Shown here: positions 27,919 through 35,856 of the stretch, one piece after another
How positions within the stretch are numbered: position 1 is the stretch's first letter
How the letters are laid out: the number at the start of each line of letters is the position of its first letter
Assembly: GCA_947493145.1 (NCBI GenBank)
Contig: CANLPZ010000001.1
Location: 496,001-560,000 of the forward strand
DNA: 64,000 nt
Source of the DNA: an uncultured Paracoccaceae bacterium
GTDB taxonomy: Bacteria; Pseudomonadota; Alphaproteobacteria; Rhodobacterales; Rhodobacteraceae
Direction of reading: 5' to 3'
Position numbers and translations under genes: made by a program
Notes under the pieces: generated by a model
What the model saw: only the letters and a program-made list of their open reading frames with translations
Database searches by the model: none
Told to the model about the DNA's origin: nothing

Positions 27919-29510
27919 TGCACGCACCAGAAACAGAATATGCGTTTGAAAAGGATCTGAGCCGACGACTTAAAGATCTTCAAAGCCCTGCGAAAACGGG
28001 GTTTGCAAAATGGTCGGCGCGACAGTCAGTCACCCTTTTAACTTTGATGATGTTAACCGCTTGGATGCTTACCAATTTACCAACGCGGTTTTTTGATCCG
28101 GATGTGATGCATCTTACGGTTACGCTTGGAACCTTGGGGATTTGGCGGTTCGGGTGGTGGTTTACCCATGCGGTTCGCGCGGAAATTTATCGTCGTATAA
28201 AATTCCCCAAAATGCGTGCCAAAGCGTCAAAGCTTTGGCTCGACGGCTGGCGTCCTCGGCGGCTCCATATCCAGATGACCACCTATTACGAAGAACCCGC
28301 CATCACCCGCCGTGTAATCGGGTCCATTCTTGCGCAGATCAAACGCGAAAAGATTCCGACAACACTCTATATCGGGACCGGATCGTCCTATGACGAGTTG
28401 ATCATCCGTGAATTCATCGAAACCTATGGGAACGACATTCCTGATGATCTGTTCGAGGTTGTTTTTCTGCGTCAAAACCAACCGGGGAAACGGATGGCGA
28501 TTGGCATGATTTTGCGGTCAATAAACCGCAACAGCGTGCACAAAGATGACTTGGTCATTTTTATGGATGGCGACGCGTTATATGGCGGCGACGTTTTAGA
28601 AAAAACCCTGTCAATGTTCGGCGCCGACCCTGAATTACAGGCGCTTACGACAGACGAAGAGGTCATGTGCTACGGACCCAAATGGATTGCAAACTGGCTG
28701 GACATGCGGTTTGCACAACGTCGTTTGGCGATGCAAAGCCATGCGTTATCGGACAAAGTACTGACCCTTACAGGGCGTATGTCAGTTTTTCGTGCCGAAC
28801 ACATGTTGAGCTTAAAGTTCATTCGAACAATTGAGGCCGATCATCTTGACCATTGGTTGTGGGGCCGGTTTCGGTTTTTGTCCGGTGACGACAAATCGAC
28901 ATGGTATCACATGCTAACGTGTGGGGCGAAGATGACGTATGTCCCCGATGCGACGGTCTATACAATCGAAGTGATCAAAGAAAACGGGCTGGAGCGGATG
29001 GTCCAAAACTTTCGCCGCTGGTCTGGAAACATGTTGCGCAACGGGTCACGCGCAATTGCGCTTGGTCCGCGACAGGTCAAACCGTTCATTTGGTGGTGCG
29101 TCGTGGATCAACGTATCGCGATGTGGACCATGATGGTCAGCCCCGTCGTTGCAATAATGGGATCAATGATCGACCCGAATTATTTTTGGTCATGCCTCGT
29201 TTGGGTGCTGTTTTCACGCGTCGTGTTGTGTTTGTTTTTGTATACCTACAGTCGCCGCGTCGACATGAGCTGGCCGCTAATTTTGTATTTCAATCAGTTT
29301 ATCAATGCGGCTGTTAAGATCTTTATGATCTTTCATCTGTCAAAACAGAAATGGTCAAACCGCGGCAATCAATCAGCCGGAGGTGGCGACGGCATTGTTG
29401 CGCGACTGCAAAATGGCATGGCGAAATTCCAGCTTGTGACAACCGTTGTTGGTTTTTTGTATTTCATGTCGATTTACGTCGGCTTGGTGCCGTCTCCTGT
29501 TCTCTTTTGA
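27918..29510 (+). CDS. Alg8-like mannuronan synthase (GT2)
   Basis: 530 residues, a processive family-2 glycosyltransferase in the inner membrane. N-terminal helices (about 38-55 and 63-85), a cytosolic GT-A domain (110-370) and C-terminal helices. Catalytic motifs: IFMDGDALYG with D217-G-D219, GDDKSTWY at 323-330, and the QxxRW motif QNFRRW at 363-368. Would polymerise GDP-mannuronate, made by the AlgA and AlgD enzymes encoded next, together with the Alg44-like partner. Assignment to alginate rather than another uronate polymer rests on context. Confidence 0.87.
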   Translation: MHAPETEYAFEKDLSRRLKDLQSPAKTGFAKWSARQSVTLLTLMMLTAWMLTNLPTRFFDPDVMHLTVTLGTLGIWRFGWWFTHAVRAEIYRRIKFPKMRAKASKLWLDGWRPRRLHIQMTTYYEEPAITRRVIGSILAQIKREKIPTTLYIGTGSSYDELIIREFIETYGNDIPDDLFEVVFLRQNQPGKRMAIGMILRSINRNSVHKDDLVIFMDGDALYGGDVLEKTLSMFGADPELQALTTDEEVMCYGPKWIANWLDMRFAQRRLAMQSHALSDKVLTLTGRMSVFRAEHMLSLKFIRTIEADHLDHWLWGRFRFLSGDDKSTWYHMLTCGAKMTYVPDATVYTIEVIKENGLERMVQNFRRWSGNMLRNGSRAIALGPRQVKPFIWWCVVDQRIAMWTMMVSPVVAIMGSMIDPNYFWSCLVWVLFSRVVLCLFLYTYSRRVDMSWPLILYFNQFINAAVKIFMIFHLSKQKWSNRGNQSAGGGDGIVARLQNGMAKFQLVTTVVGFLYFMSIYVGLVPSPVLF

Positions 29511-29633
29511 TCGGTCCTATACTTTTGGAGGAGACTTATAATCGAAGGATCGCTGATCTACCCATCGGAACCAAAGAACGTTATTTTCCAGCGGGTTAAT
29601 TGTTGTTCATCAACCGAATGAGTGGAGAAAACA

Positions 29634-31073
29634 ATGATTACCCCAATTATCCTTGCCGGAGGAACCGGCACACGTTTGTGGCCGCTTTCGCGCAAAGCCT
29701 TTCCGAAACAGTTTACAGAATTGACCGGCAGCGAAAGCTTGTTCCAAGCAACTGCGCGTCGTCTTTCTGGTGAACAGTTCAACGCACCCGTTGTCATGAC
29801 CCAATCGGATTTTCGGTTTATCGCGGCCGAGCAGCTTGATGCGATCGAAATCGAGCAATCTAAAATCATGATCGAACCATGTGGAAAAAACACAGCACCT
29901 GCGATTTTGGCAGCGGCTTTGACGTTGGAAAGCACACCAGACGCGATAATGATGGTGTGCCCCTCTGATCACATTGTTGCAGACGAAACGGCATTTAATG
30001 CGGCGGTCGAGGCCGCAGCAAAAAAAGCGGCCAAAGGACAATTGGTAACCTTTGGCATCCGCCCAACCCGTCCAGAGACTGGTTACGGGTATTTAGAATT
30101 GGCTGAAGCGCTAGACAGCTTCGAACCGAATCCTGTTGCCTTGCAGTCGTTCCTTGAAAAACCGGCACTAAAAGCAGCGAAATCGATGGTCGCTGAAAAT
30201 CGGTTCCTTTGGAACGCAGGGATTTTCATGTTCAAGGTCGATACGATTATCCGTGCCTTTGAAACCTACGCCCCTCGTATGGTTGCACCGGTTCGAGCTG
30301 CAGTTCAAACCGCGCGCGAAGATTTGTGTTTCACGCGGCTGGACCCAAAATCATGGGACCGGATCGAAGATATTTCGATCGATTATGCTGTGATGGAAGT
30401 TGCAGACAATCTGTCTGTTGTTCCGATGGATTGCGGATGGTCCGATCTGGGCAGCTGGCGGTCCGTTTGGGAAGACGGCGACAAAGACAACGACGGAAAT
30501 GTCGCTGGTGTTGCGGCAACGGCTATCAACTGCAAAAACACGCTTTTGCGGTCTGATGATGAAAACGTCGAAGTTGTCGGGCTTGGTCTTGACGACATTA
30601 CAGTTGTTGCAACCGGCGACGCGGTCTTGGTCGCAAAATCTGATCAAAGCGAACAGGTCAAAGACGCGCTTGCCAACTTGAAAAAGAAAAAAATCAAACA
30701 GGCGACAGAATTTAACCGGTGTCACCGCCCGTGGGGTTACTATGAAACACTGTCACTGGGACGCCGGTTCCAAGTGAAACGTATCATGGTCAAACCAGGT
30801 GCGGCGCTGTCCCTGCAAAGCCATGTTCATCGTGCAGAGCACTGGGTTGTTGTCGAAGGCTCGGCCAATGTGACGGTCGACGAAGACATCAAACTTATTT
30901 CGGAAAACCAATCGGTCTACATCCCGCTGGGCGCGGTCCACCGTTTGGAAAACCCCGGAAAGGTGCCACTGCATCTGATCGAAGTTCAGTCAGGCGCGTA
31001 TTTAGGTGAAGACGACATCGTTCGCTACGAAGACGTCTATGCGCGCACCACAGGGGAAGCCGAGCTTGCGTAA
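29634..31073 (+). CDS. algA: Mannose-1-phosphate guanylyltransferase / mannose-6-phosphate isomerase
   Basis: 479 residues, bifunctional type II PMI/GMP. The N-terminal nucleotidyltransferase has IILAGGTGTRLWPLSRKAFP and FLEKP; the C-terminal cupin isomerase has RPWGYYETL and QSHVHRAEHWVVVEG with its metal His residues. Makes GDP-mannose from mannose-6-phosphate. The ATG at 29634 follows GTGGAGAAAACA; an upstream GTG would add only four residues. Separated from the synthase gene by 123 bp, so it may have its own promoter. Strong terminator downstream. Confidence 0.95.
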   Translation: MITPIILAGGTGTRLWPLSRKAFPKQFTELTGSESLFQATARRLSGEQFNAPVVMTQSDFRFIAAEQLDAIEIEQSKIMIEPCGKNTAPAILAAALTLESTPDAIMMVCPSDHIVADETAFNAAVEAAAKKAAKGQLVTFGIRPTRPETGYGYLELAEALDSFEPNPVALQSFLEKPALKAAKSMVAENRFLWNAGIFMFKVDTIIRAFETYAPRMVAPVRAAVQTAREDLCFTRLDPKSWDRIEDISIDYAVMEVADNLSVVPMDCGWSDLGSWRSVWEDGDKDNDGNVAGVAATAINCKNTLLRSDDENVEVVGLGLDDITVVATGDAVLVAKSDQSEQVKDALANLKKKKIKQATEFNRCHRPWGYYETLSLGRRFQVKRIMVKPGAALSLQSHVHRAEHWVVVEGSANVTVDEDIKLISENQSVYIPLGAVHRLENPGKVPLHLIEVQSGAYLGEDDIVRYEDVYARTTGEAELA

Positions 31074-31137
31074 TCCCCAATTTCGGTGAGTTCGGCCTTG
31101 CCTGCCTTCTTCACCATTCACTCTCAATGGCAGGCAT

Positions 31138-31168
31138 AAAAGGGTCCAACTTCGGTTGGGCCCTTTTT
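31138..31168 (+). terminator. Terminator after algA
   Basis: Stem GGGTCCAAC / GTTGGGCCC (one G-T pair) with a TTCG loop, flanked by AAAA and followed by TTTTT. Confidence 0.9.
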
Positions 31169-31193
31169 CTTTGGTCTTTGCAGGGGTTTCTCA

Positions 31194-31237
31194 AAAGGAT
31201 AGTGGCCATCCCCCTTTGCGCACAAACCTATCCAAAA
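31194..31237. promoter_or_regulatory. Paired GGATAG half-sites in the algD leader
   Basis: AAAGGATAGT at 31194-31203 and the inverted form ACCTATCCAAAA at 31226-31237. The first is identical to a 10-bp stretch on the minus strand of the dyad upstream of the FIST gene. Possible binding sites of the LuxR-type regulator; inference only. Confidence 0.3.
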
Positions 31238-31308
31238 TCAAAAAACCTTATCTAATTCAGTGCATTAAAACCGATTTAGACGTGAAAATCCGGTGAAGGA
31301 ATCTCAAA

Positions 31309-32703
31309 ATGCTAAATCTAAATCAAGACACTTTTGCTTCTGCTGTTCCCGCAGACTTATTCGTCGTTGACGACAAACCCGCGATTTCGATCGTTGGGCT
31401 TGGATATGTCGGTGCTGTTTCGACCGCATGCCTATCAAGTTTGGGCCACCGTGTTGTCGGCGTAGATTTAGACCAGACGAAAATTGAGCAAATCCAAAAC
31501 GGTGAGTCCCCAATCCACGAACAAGATTTGGAAAGACTGCTAAGCCAAGGTGTTGAGAATGACCTTATCTCAGCGACGGACGACTTGGCCTTTGCCGTTC
31601 GAGACACCGATGTGACATTTGTGTCCGTCGGCACCCCGACTGCCGCAGATGGCGGATGCGATTACCGCTACATCGAAAGCGCAGCCCGTGCCATTGGTGT
31701 GGGCATCGCTCAAAAGTCCGACTTTCACGTCGTCGTCATGCGTTGTTCAATCCCCCCAGGAACGACCATGAAAGTGATGGCACCGATCATCGAAAAAATC
31801 TCTGGTAAAACTTTGGGTGCAGATTTTGGAGTTTGCTTTAACCCCGAATTTCTTCGCGAAGGTGTTGCCGTATCGGATTTTTACAGCCCTCCAAAAACGG
31901 TGATCGGTGCCACATGTGATCGGTCCGCAAATGTGATGCGCCAAATCTATGCGCCTGTGGATGAAAACGTGATTGTTACGTCAATTGAGACTGCTGAAAT
32001 GGTGAAATATGTCGACAATGTTTGGCATGCGACAAAGGTCACATTTGCAAACGAAGTTGGGCGTTTGTGCAAATCTTTGGACGTTGACAGCCATGCTGTG
32101 ATGGACGTTTTCGTTCAGGACACGAAACTTAATTTATCGCCCTACTACCTGAAACCTGGCTTTGCATTCGGCGGGTCTTGCCTGCCAAAAGAGGTGCGCG
32201 CCGTAGCGCATATCGCCAAAGCACAGGGCGTGAAATTGCCCTTGATTGAAAATCTGACCGCGTCGAACCAAGAACACATTGAAACGGCAACTGAAATGGT
32301 CCGCAACACCGGTGCGAAATCGGTCGCGATCCTTGGGTTAGCTTTCAAAGCAGGTACCGATGATTTACGCGAAAGCCCGATTTTGGAAACGATTGCTACA
32401 TTGCACGCCGAGGGCGTAAAAGTAAAAATTCACGATCCTGCCATTACCTCGGAAACGCCACTTGCGGCGCAACTTGGATACGTTCAACACGGCAGCCAAG
32501 GATTGCAACAGTTGGCCGAAGTGTTGCCAGACATGTTGTGCGACACAGCAGAAGAAGCCCTGCAAGACACAAACGCCATTGTCGTGACGCAAAAGAATTT
32601 CGCTTACCGCAATATCGCGAACTCTTCCGATAAACCTGTTGTCGATGTGGTGCGCCTTTTTGAAACCAAGCAGCCAGAAAATTGTAACGGCATCGGCTGG
32701 TAA
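31309..32703 (+). CDS. algD: GDP-mannose 6-dehydrogenase
   Basis: 464 residues. Oxidises GDP-mannose twice to GDP-mannuronate using NAD+. Rossmann motif ISIVGLGYVGAVSTACL, substrate-binding NPEFLREG, central EMVKYVDNVWHATKVTFANE and the catalytic Cys in FGGSCLPKEVRAV; C-terminal GLAFKAGTDDLRESP. EMVKYVDNVWHATKVTF and LNLSPYYLKPGFAFGG are much closer to AlgD than to UDP-glucose dehydrogenase. There is an N-terminal extension of about 25 residues before the Rossmann fold. AAGGA precedes the ATG. It follows a terminator, so it begins a new transcript, probably with the RTX gene. Confidence 0.93.
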   Translation: MLNLNQDTFASAVPADLFVVDDKPAISIVGLGYVGAVSTACLSSLGHRVVGVDLDQTKIEQIQNGESPIHEQDLERLLSQGVENDLISATDDLAFAVRDTDVTFVSVGTPTAADGGCDYRYIESAARAIGVGIAQKSDFHVVVMRCSIPPGTTMKVMAPIIEKISGKTLGADFGVCFNPEFLREGVAVSDFYSPPKTVIGATCDRSANVMRQIYAPVDENVIVTSIETAEMVKYVDNVWHATKVTFANEVGRLCKSLDVDSHAVMDVFVQDTKLNLSPYYLKPGFAFGGSCLPKEVRAVAHIAKAQGVKLPLIENLTASNQEHIETATEMVRNTGAKSVAILGLAFKAGTDDLRESPILETIATLHAEGVKVKIHDPAITSETPLAAQLGYVQHGSQGLQQLAEVLPDMLCDTAEEALQDTNAIVVTQKNFAYRNIANSSDKPVVDVVRLFETKQPENCNGIGW

Positions 32704-32737
32704 CCCCCCCAAAAAAACATCTAACGGAGTGAATACA

Positions 32738-35212
32738 ATGAACCAGATTACTGGAACCCATGATCATGACCAATTGGAAGGCGCATCACAAAGCGATACG
32801 ATTGTTGGTCTCTCAGGCGACGACACTTTGGTCGGCGCCGCTGGCGAAGACACATTAGTCGGCGACTTTGCAGGGCAAAACCTGCTATTGGACACAAACG
32901 ACGCGACAAGTTTTTCGCAATATGGTGCCAATGGTGCATGGTCGGTCGAGGACCTTGGAAACGGACATTCATCCATGTCCCAAACTGTGCAAACCCAAGC
33001 CAACGAAACTTATTCAATTACGTTCGAAGCCGCCGCAAACATTGGCCAAGGCCACATCAGTGGCACCGTCGAAGTGCTTTGGAACGGATCTGTGGTTGGC
33101 GTTGTCGACACGGCTGACGCGGGGTTTTCATCGCATCTTATTAACCTGACCGGCACCGGTGGTCTGGATGAATTGACCTTTCGAACGGTTGAAACAACTG
33201 CACAAAACAGTGGGCCAGCGATCAACACTGACACACCCATTTTTTCGTATGAAAAAGACATGCAAATCGGGGGCGAAACGGTAACTGTAAACGCTGTCGC
33301 ACCTGGGCAGCCCAATGTGTATCAGGTCATGAACGGCACATTAAACGTCTTTGACGTGGAAACCAAAACGTACACGCAAGCCGGATCTGACGCGACCGTC
33401 GTGATCAATGGGTTTGGGTTTAACCAAACCGATGATTTGTTTTATGGGATCGCGGTGCGTGATGGCGTCGATGCGCTTGGAAACGCTGTGGCCCGCAACG
33501 ATATTATGATGATCGACGCCACCGGCGATAGCTATCGGATCGGTGACGGACCATATGCATCGTGGACAGGCGATTTTGATGACCAAGGAAACCTGTGGTC
33601 GTTCCATTCAAGCATGGATCGCGTCACAGTCATCGATGTCGATCAATTCGACGCAAATGGGAACCCTGTCGCAACCGTTTACAAATTTCCAACGGACCTC
33701 GTAACCGACAAGGTGTGGGACGTCGCATTTGATGCCACGACACAGAAATTTTACGGCGTTGTCAAAGCGTCCCAAGAAGGCGCAGCAACCAACCTGATGG
33801 TCGTCGATGTGTCTGGTGTCCCCAATGGCGAAGAGCCACAGTTTTCAACGATTCCAATCACGTCCAGTCTGATCAACGGAGAAACCATAGATGGCGTTCC
33901 AGCCATTACATTTGGCGCCGCGATTATCGATGGGGATGGAAACTTGTATGTTGGCGGAAACGGTGGCGATCACGACATGAACGACGCCACGGGCACCAGT
34001 GGCGGGATTTATAAGGTCACGATCGATGACAGCACGGGCACGGCACAATTAGAACTCGTGTCGGCCGCCCCCAAAGCCTATTCCAACGATGGGGCAAGCG
34101 ACCCACGGGCAATCGATCCATTCATGGAAACAGACGAAGGGGCTGTTGTTTTGATCCGTTCGCCTGAACTGACACCTGCACCTGATGTATCCAATTCGTA
34201 CAACGACACGATCCTTTCTGGCGCGGGGCGTGATACCGCTATGGGGGGCTTTGGCGAAGACATGATCGTCGGGGCGTCGAACGGTGACACGTTGATGGGT
34301 AACAGTGGCGACGACGCGATATATGGCGGTGCCGGCCCAAACAGCACCAATTCCATGGTTTCGTATTACGACGACGATGGAAACCGGTTTGACCAATATG
34401 GCAATCTGTTGCCGGAGGACGACGACGTTATTTCAGGCGGTGACGGCGCTGATTTCATCTCTGGCTCGGCAGGACATGATACCCTTTCAGGCGATGCCGG
34501 AAATGACGTTCTTACGGGTGGCTCGGGATCGGATATTATGTCTGGTGGTGACGGGGACGACGACCTGTCTGGTGGCAGCCAAGACGATTTGATCGAAGGC
34601 AACGATGGCGACGATACCTTGACCGGTGGAACGGGCGATGACCGTTTGGACGGCGGATCTGGTGACGACACGCTGAAAGCAGGGTCCGGCAACGACACCG
34701 TCATCGGCGGCAGTGGTCGCGATGTGATCGATGCAGGCACCGGCGACGATGTCATTGATGGCGGTGCCGGCAAAGACAAAATCAAAGCAGGATCTGGCAA
34801 TGACATTGTGAACGCTGGCGATGGCAACGATTACATCAACGGCTACAAAGGTGATGATGTGTTGAACGGCGGGGCTGGAAAGGATTCCATTTACATGGGC
34901 GCCGGATCAGACATCGCCAGTGGTGGCGATGGATCGGACCGTTTCGTGTTCCGGTTTGAAGACATCGACGACAGCACGGACACCATCACTGACTTCGCGC
35001 GTGACAGTTCTGGAAAGGATCGGCTCGATCTTCGACAGTTGGATGTCCTGTCAAATGGCATGACCGAAGAGGTCTGGATTGCAGAACATGTTGTTCAACA
35101 AGACAACGGAGACGTGCATATCACAATCGATGATTGGGAATTGGTCCTAAACGACAGCCAAGACCAAGGCGCGATCTTCTATGACCAAGTGTGCGACGGT
35201 CTTGTGTTTTAA
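32738..35212 (+). CDS. Large RTX calcium-binding protein with beta-propeller-like middle
   Basis: 824 residues, acidic. Three RTX-like nonapeptides sit at the very N-terminus (about 13-43: SGDDTLVGA, AGEDTLVGD). Then a beta-sandwich-like region (45-170), a repetitive segment (about 195-470; FDDQGNLWSF, VWDVAFDATTQKFYGVV, IIDGDGNLYVGGNGG) that resembles beta-propeller domains, and a long RTX block (about 490-770) of GGxGxDxLx repeats. The C-terminus (DRFVFRFEDIDDSTDTITDF) is typical of type I secretion substrates. No signal peptide. GGAG precedes the ATG at 32738, 34 bp after algD. Probably secreted and Ca2+-folded; no epimerase or lyase active site was recognised. Confidence 0.85.
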   Translation: MNQITGTHDHDQLEGASQSDTIVGLSGDDTLVGAAGEDTLVGDFAGQNLLLDTNDATSFSQYGANGAWSVEDLGNGHSSMSQTVQTQANETYSITFEAAANIGQGHISGTVEVLWNGSVVGVVDTADAGFSSHLINLTGTGGLDELTFRTVETTAQNSGPAINTDTPIFSYEKDMQIGGETVTVNAVAPGQPNVYQVMNGTLNVFDVETKTYTQAGSDATVVINGFGFNQTDDLFYGIAVRDGVDALGNAVARNDIMMIDATGDSYRIGDGPYASWTGDFDDQGNLWSFHSSMDRVTVIDVDQFDANGNPVATVYKFPTDLVTDKVWDVAFDATTQKFYGVVKASQEGAATNLMVVDVSGVPNGEEPQFSTIPITSSLINGETIDGVPAITFGAAIIDGDGNLYVGGNGGDHDMNDATGTSGGIYKVTIDDSTGTAQLELVSAAPKAYSNDGASDPRAIDPFMETDEGAVVLIRSPELTPAPDVSNSYNDTILSGAGRDTAMGGFGEDMIVGASNGDTLMGNSGDDAIYGGAGPNSTNSMVSYYDDDGNRFDQYGNLLPEDDDVISGGDGADFISGSAGHDTLSGDAGNDVLTGGSGSDIMSGGDGDDDLSGGSQDDLIEGNDGDDTLTGGTGDDRLDGGSGDDTLKAGSGNDTVIGGSGRDVIDAGTGDDVIDGGAGKDKIKAGSGNDIVNAGDGNDYINGYKGDDVLNGGAGKDSIYMGAGSDIASGGDGSDRFVFRFEDIDDSTDTITDFARDSSGKDRLDLRQLDVLSNGMTEEVWIAEHVVQQDNGDVHITIDDWELVLNDSQDQGAIFYDQVCDGLVF

Positions 35213-35229
35213 CAGAGGTGGGGGACGAG

Positions 35230-35260
35230 AGAGGCCGGTTAAAACAGACCGGCCTCTTTT
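35230..35260 (+). terminator. Terminator of the RTX gene
   Basis: A perfect 10-bp stem AGAGGCCGGT / ACCGGCCTCT with an 8-nt loop, then TTT. It overlaps the stop codon of the convergent response regulator gene. Confidence 0.85.
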
Positions 35261-35856
35261 GCGATCATCGCCGCATGGGTCCGATTTTTCGCATCCAATT
35301 TTCGACTGAGTGTTTTGACGTGCAATTTGATGGTAACTTCCTGCAAATCCAATTCCCGCGCGATTTCTTTGTTCGCCAATCCACGGCACAACCCGCTTAG
35401 AACTTCTAACTCACGTGGCGACAGCCCTTTTGCCAGCTCATTTGTTTCGGCTTCGGGTTCTTCGGCGGTCATGAATTGCACAGGCACGAATGTTTCACCC
35501 GCACTCATGAAACGGATCGCATTGATCATCGATGTCGCAGCCATGGTTTTGGGCAAAAAGCCAATCGCCCCCGCGTCCAATGCCTCTTGGGCAATCGCCT
35601 TGGGCGCTGTGCCCGACATGATAGCAACCGGCCAAGGTTCATTTGCATCTTTGGCGCGTTTCAGACCTTCGAGTCCCTTCATCCCAGGCATCGAATAATC
35701 AAGGAGCACAAGGTGGAACCGGTTTTTTTCGTTTATTTTCGAAATCGCATCTTCAAGGTCAGAGGCCAATTCAATTTCAAAATCTTTTTCACGGCCTAAA
35801 AACGCGGCCAAAGTTTCGCGGACCATATCGTGGTCATCAGCAATTAAGATTTTCAT
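35239..35856 (-). CDS. LuxR/NarL-type response regulator
   Basis: 205 residues. Receiver domain 1-120 with acidic pair D8/D9, phospho-acceptor in LVLLDYSMPGMKG, Thr/Ser in IMSGTAPK and Lys in GFLPKTM. LuxR-type HTH at 140-205 (LSPRELEVLSGLCRGLANKEIA, then EVTIKLHVKTLSRKL). A DNA-binding output partner for the kinase encoded just upstream, with a 4-bp overlap (ATGA). The arrangement resembles the ErbR/AgmR-type regulators that accompany similar multi-PAS kinases. Confidence 0.93.
   Translation of the reverse strand: MKILIADDHDMVRETLAAFLGREKDFEIELASDLEDAISKINEKNRFHLVLLDYSMPGMKGLEGLKRAKDANEPWPVAIMSGTAPKAIAQEALDAGAIGFLPKTMAATSMINAIRFMSAGETFVPVQFMTAEEPEAETNELAKGLSPRELEVLSGLCRGLANKEIARELDLQEVTIKLHVKTLSRKLDAKNRTHAAMIAKEAGLF

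Noticed and set aside
31309..32703. UDP-glucose 6-dehydrogenase
   Set aside because: The central helix (EMVKYVDNVWHATKVTFANE) and adjacent algA/alg8/alg44 genes fit GDP-mannose dehydrogenase better.
34420..35050. Tandem DNA repeats or CRISPR-like array
   Set aside because: The periodicity is the 27-bp coding repeat of RTX nonapeptides, in frame, without identical repeats and spacers.
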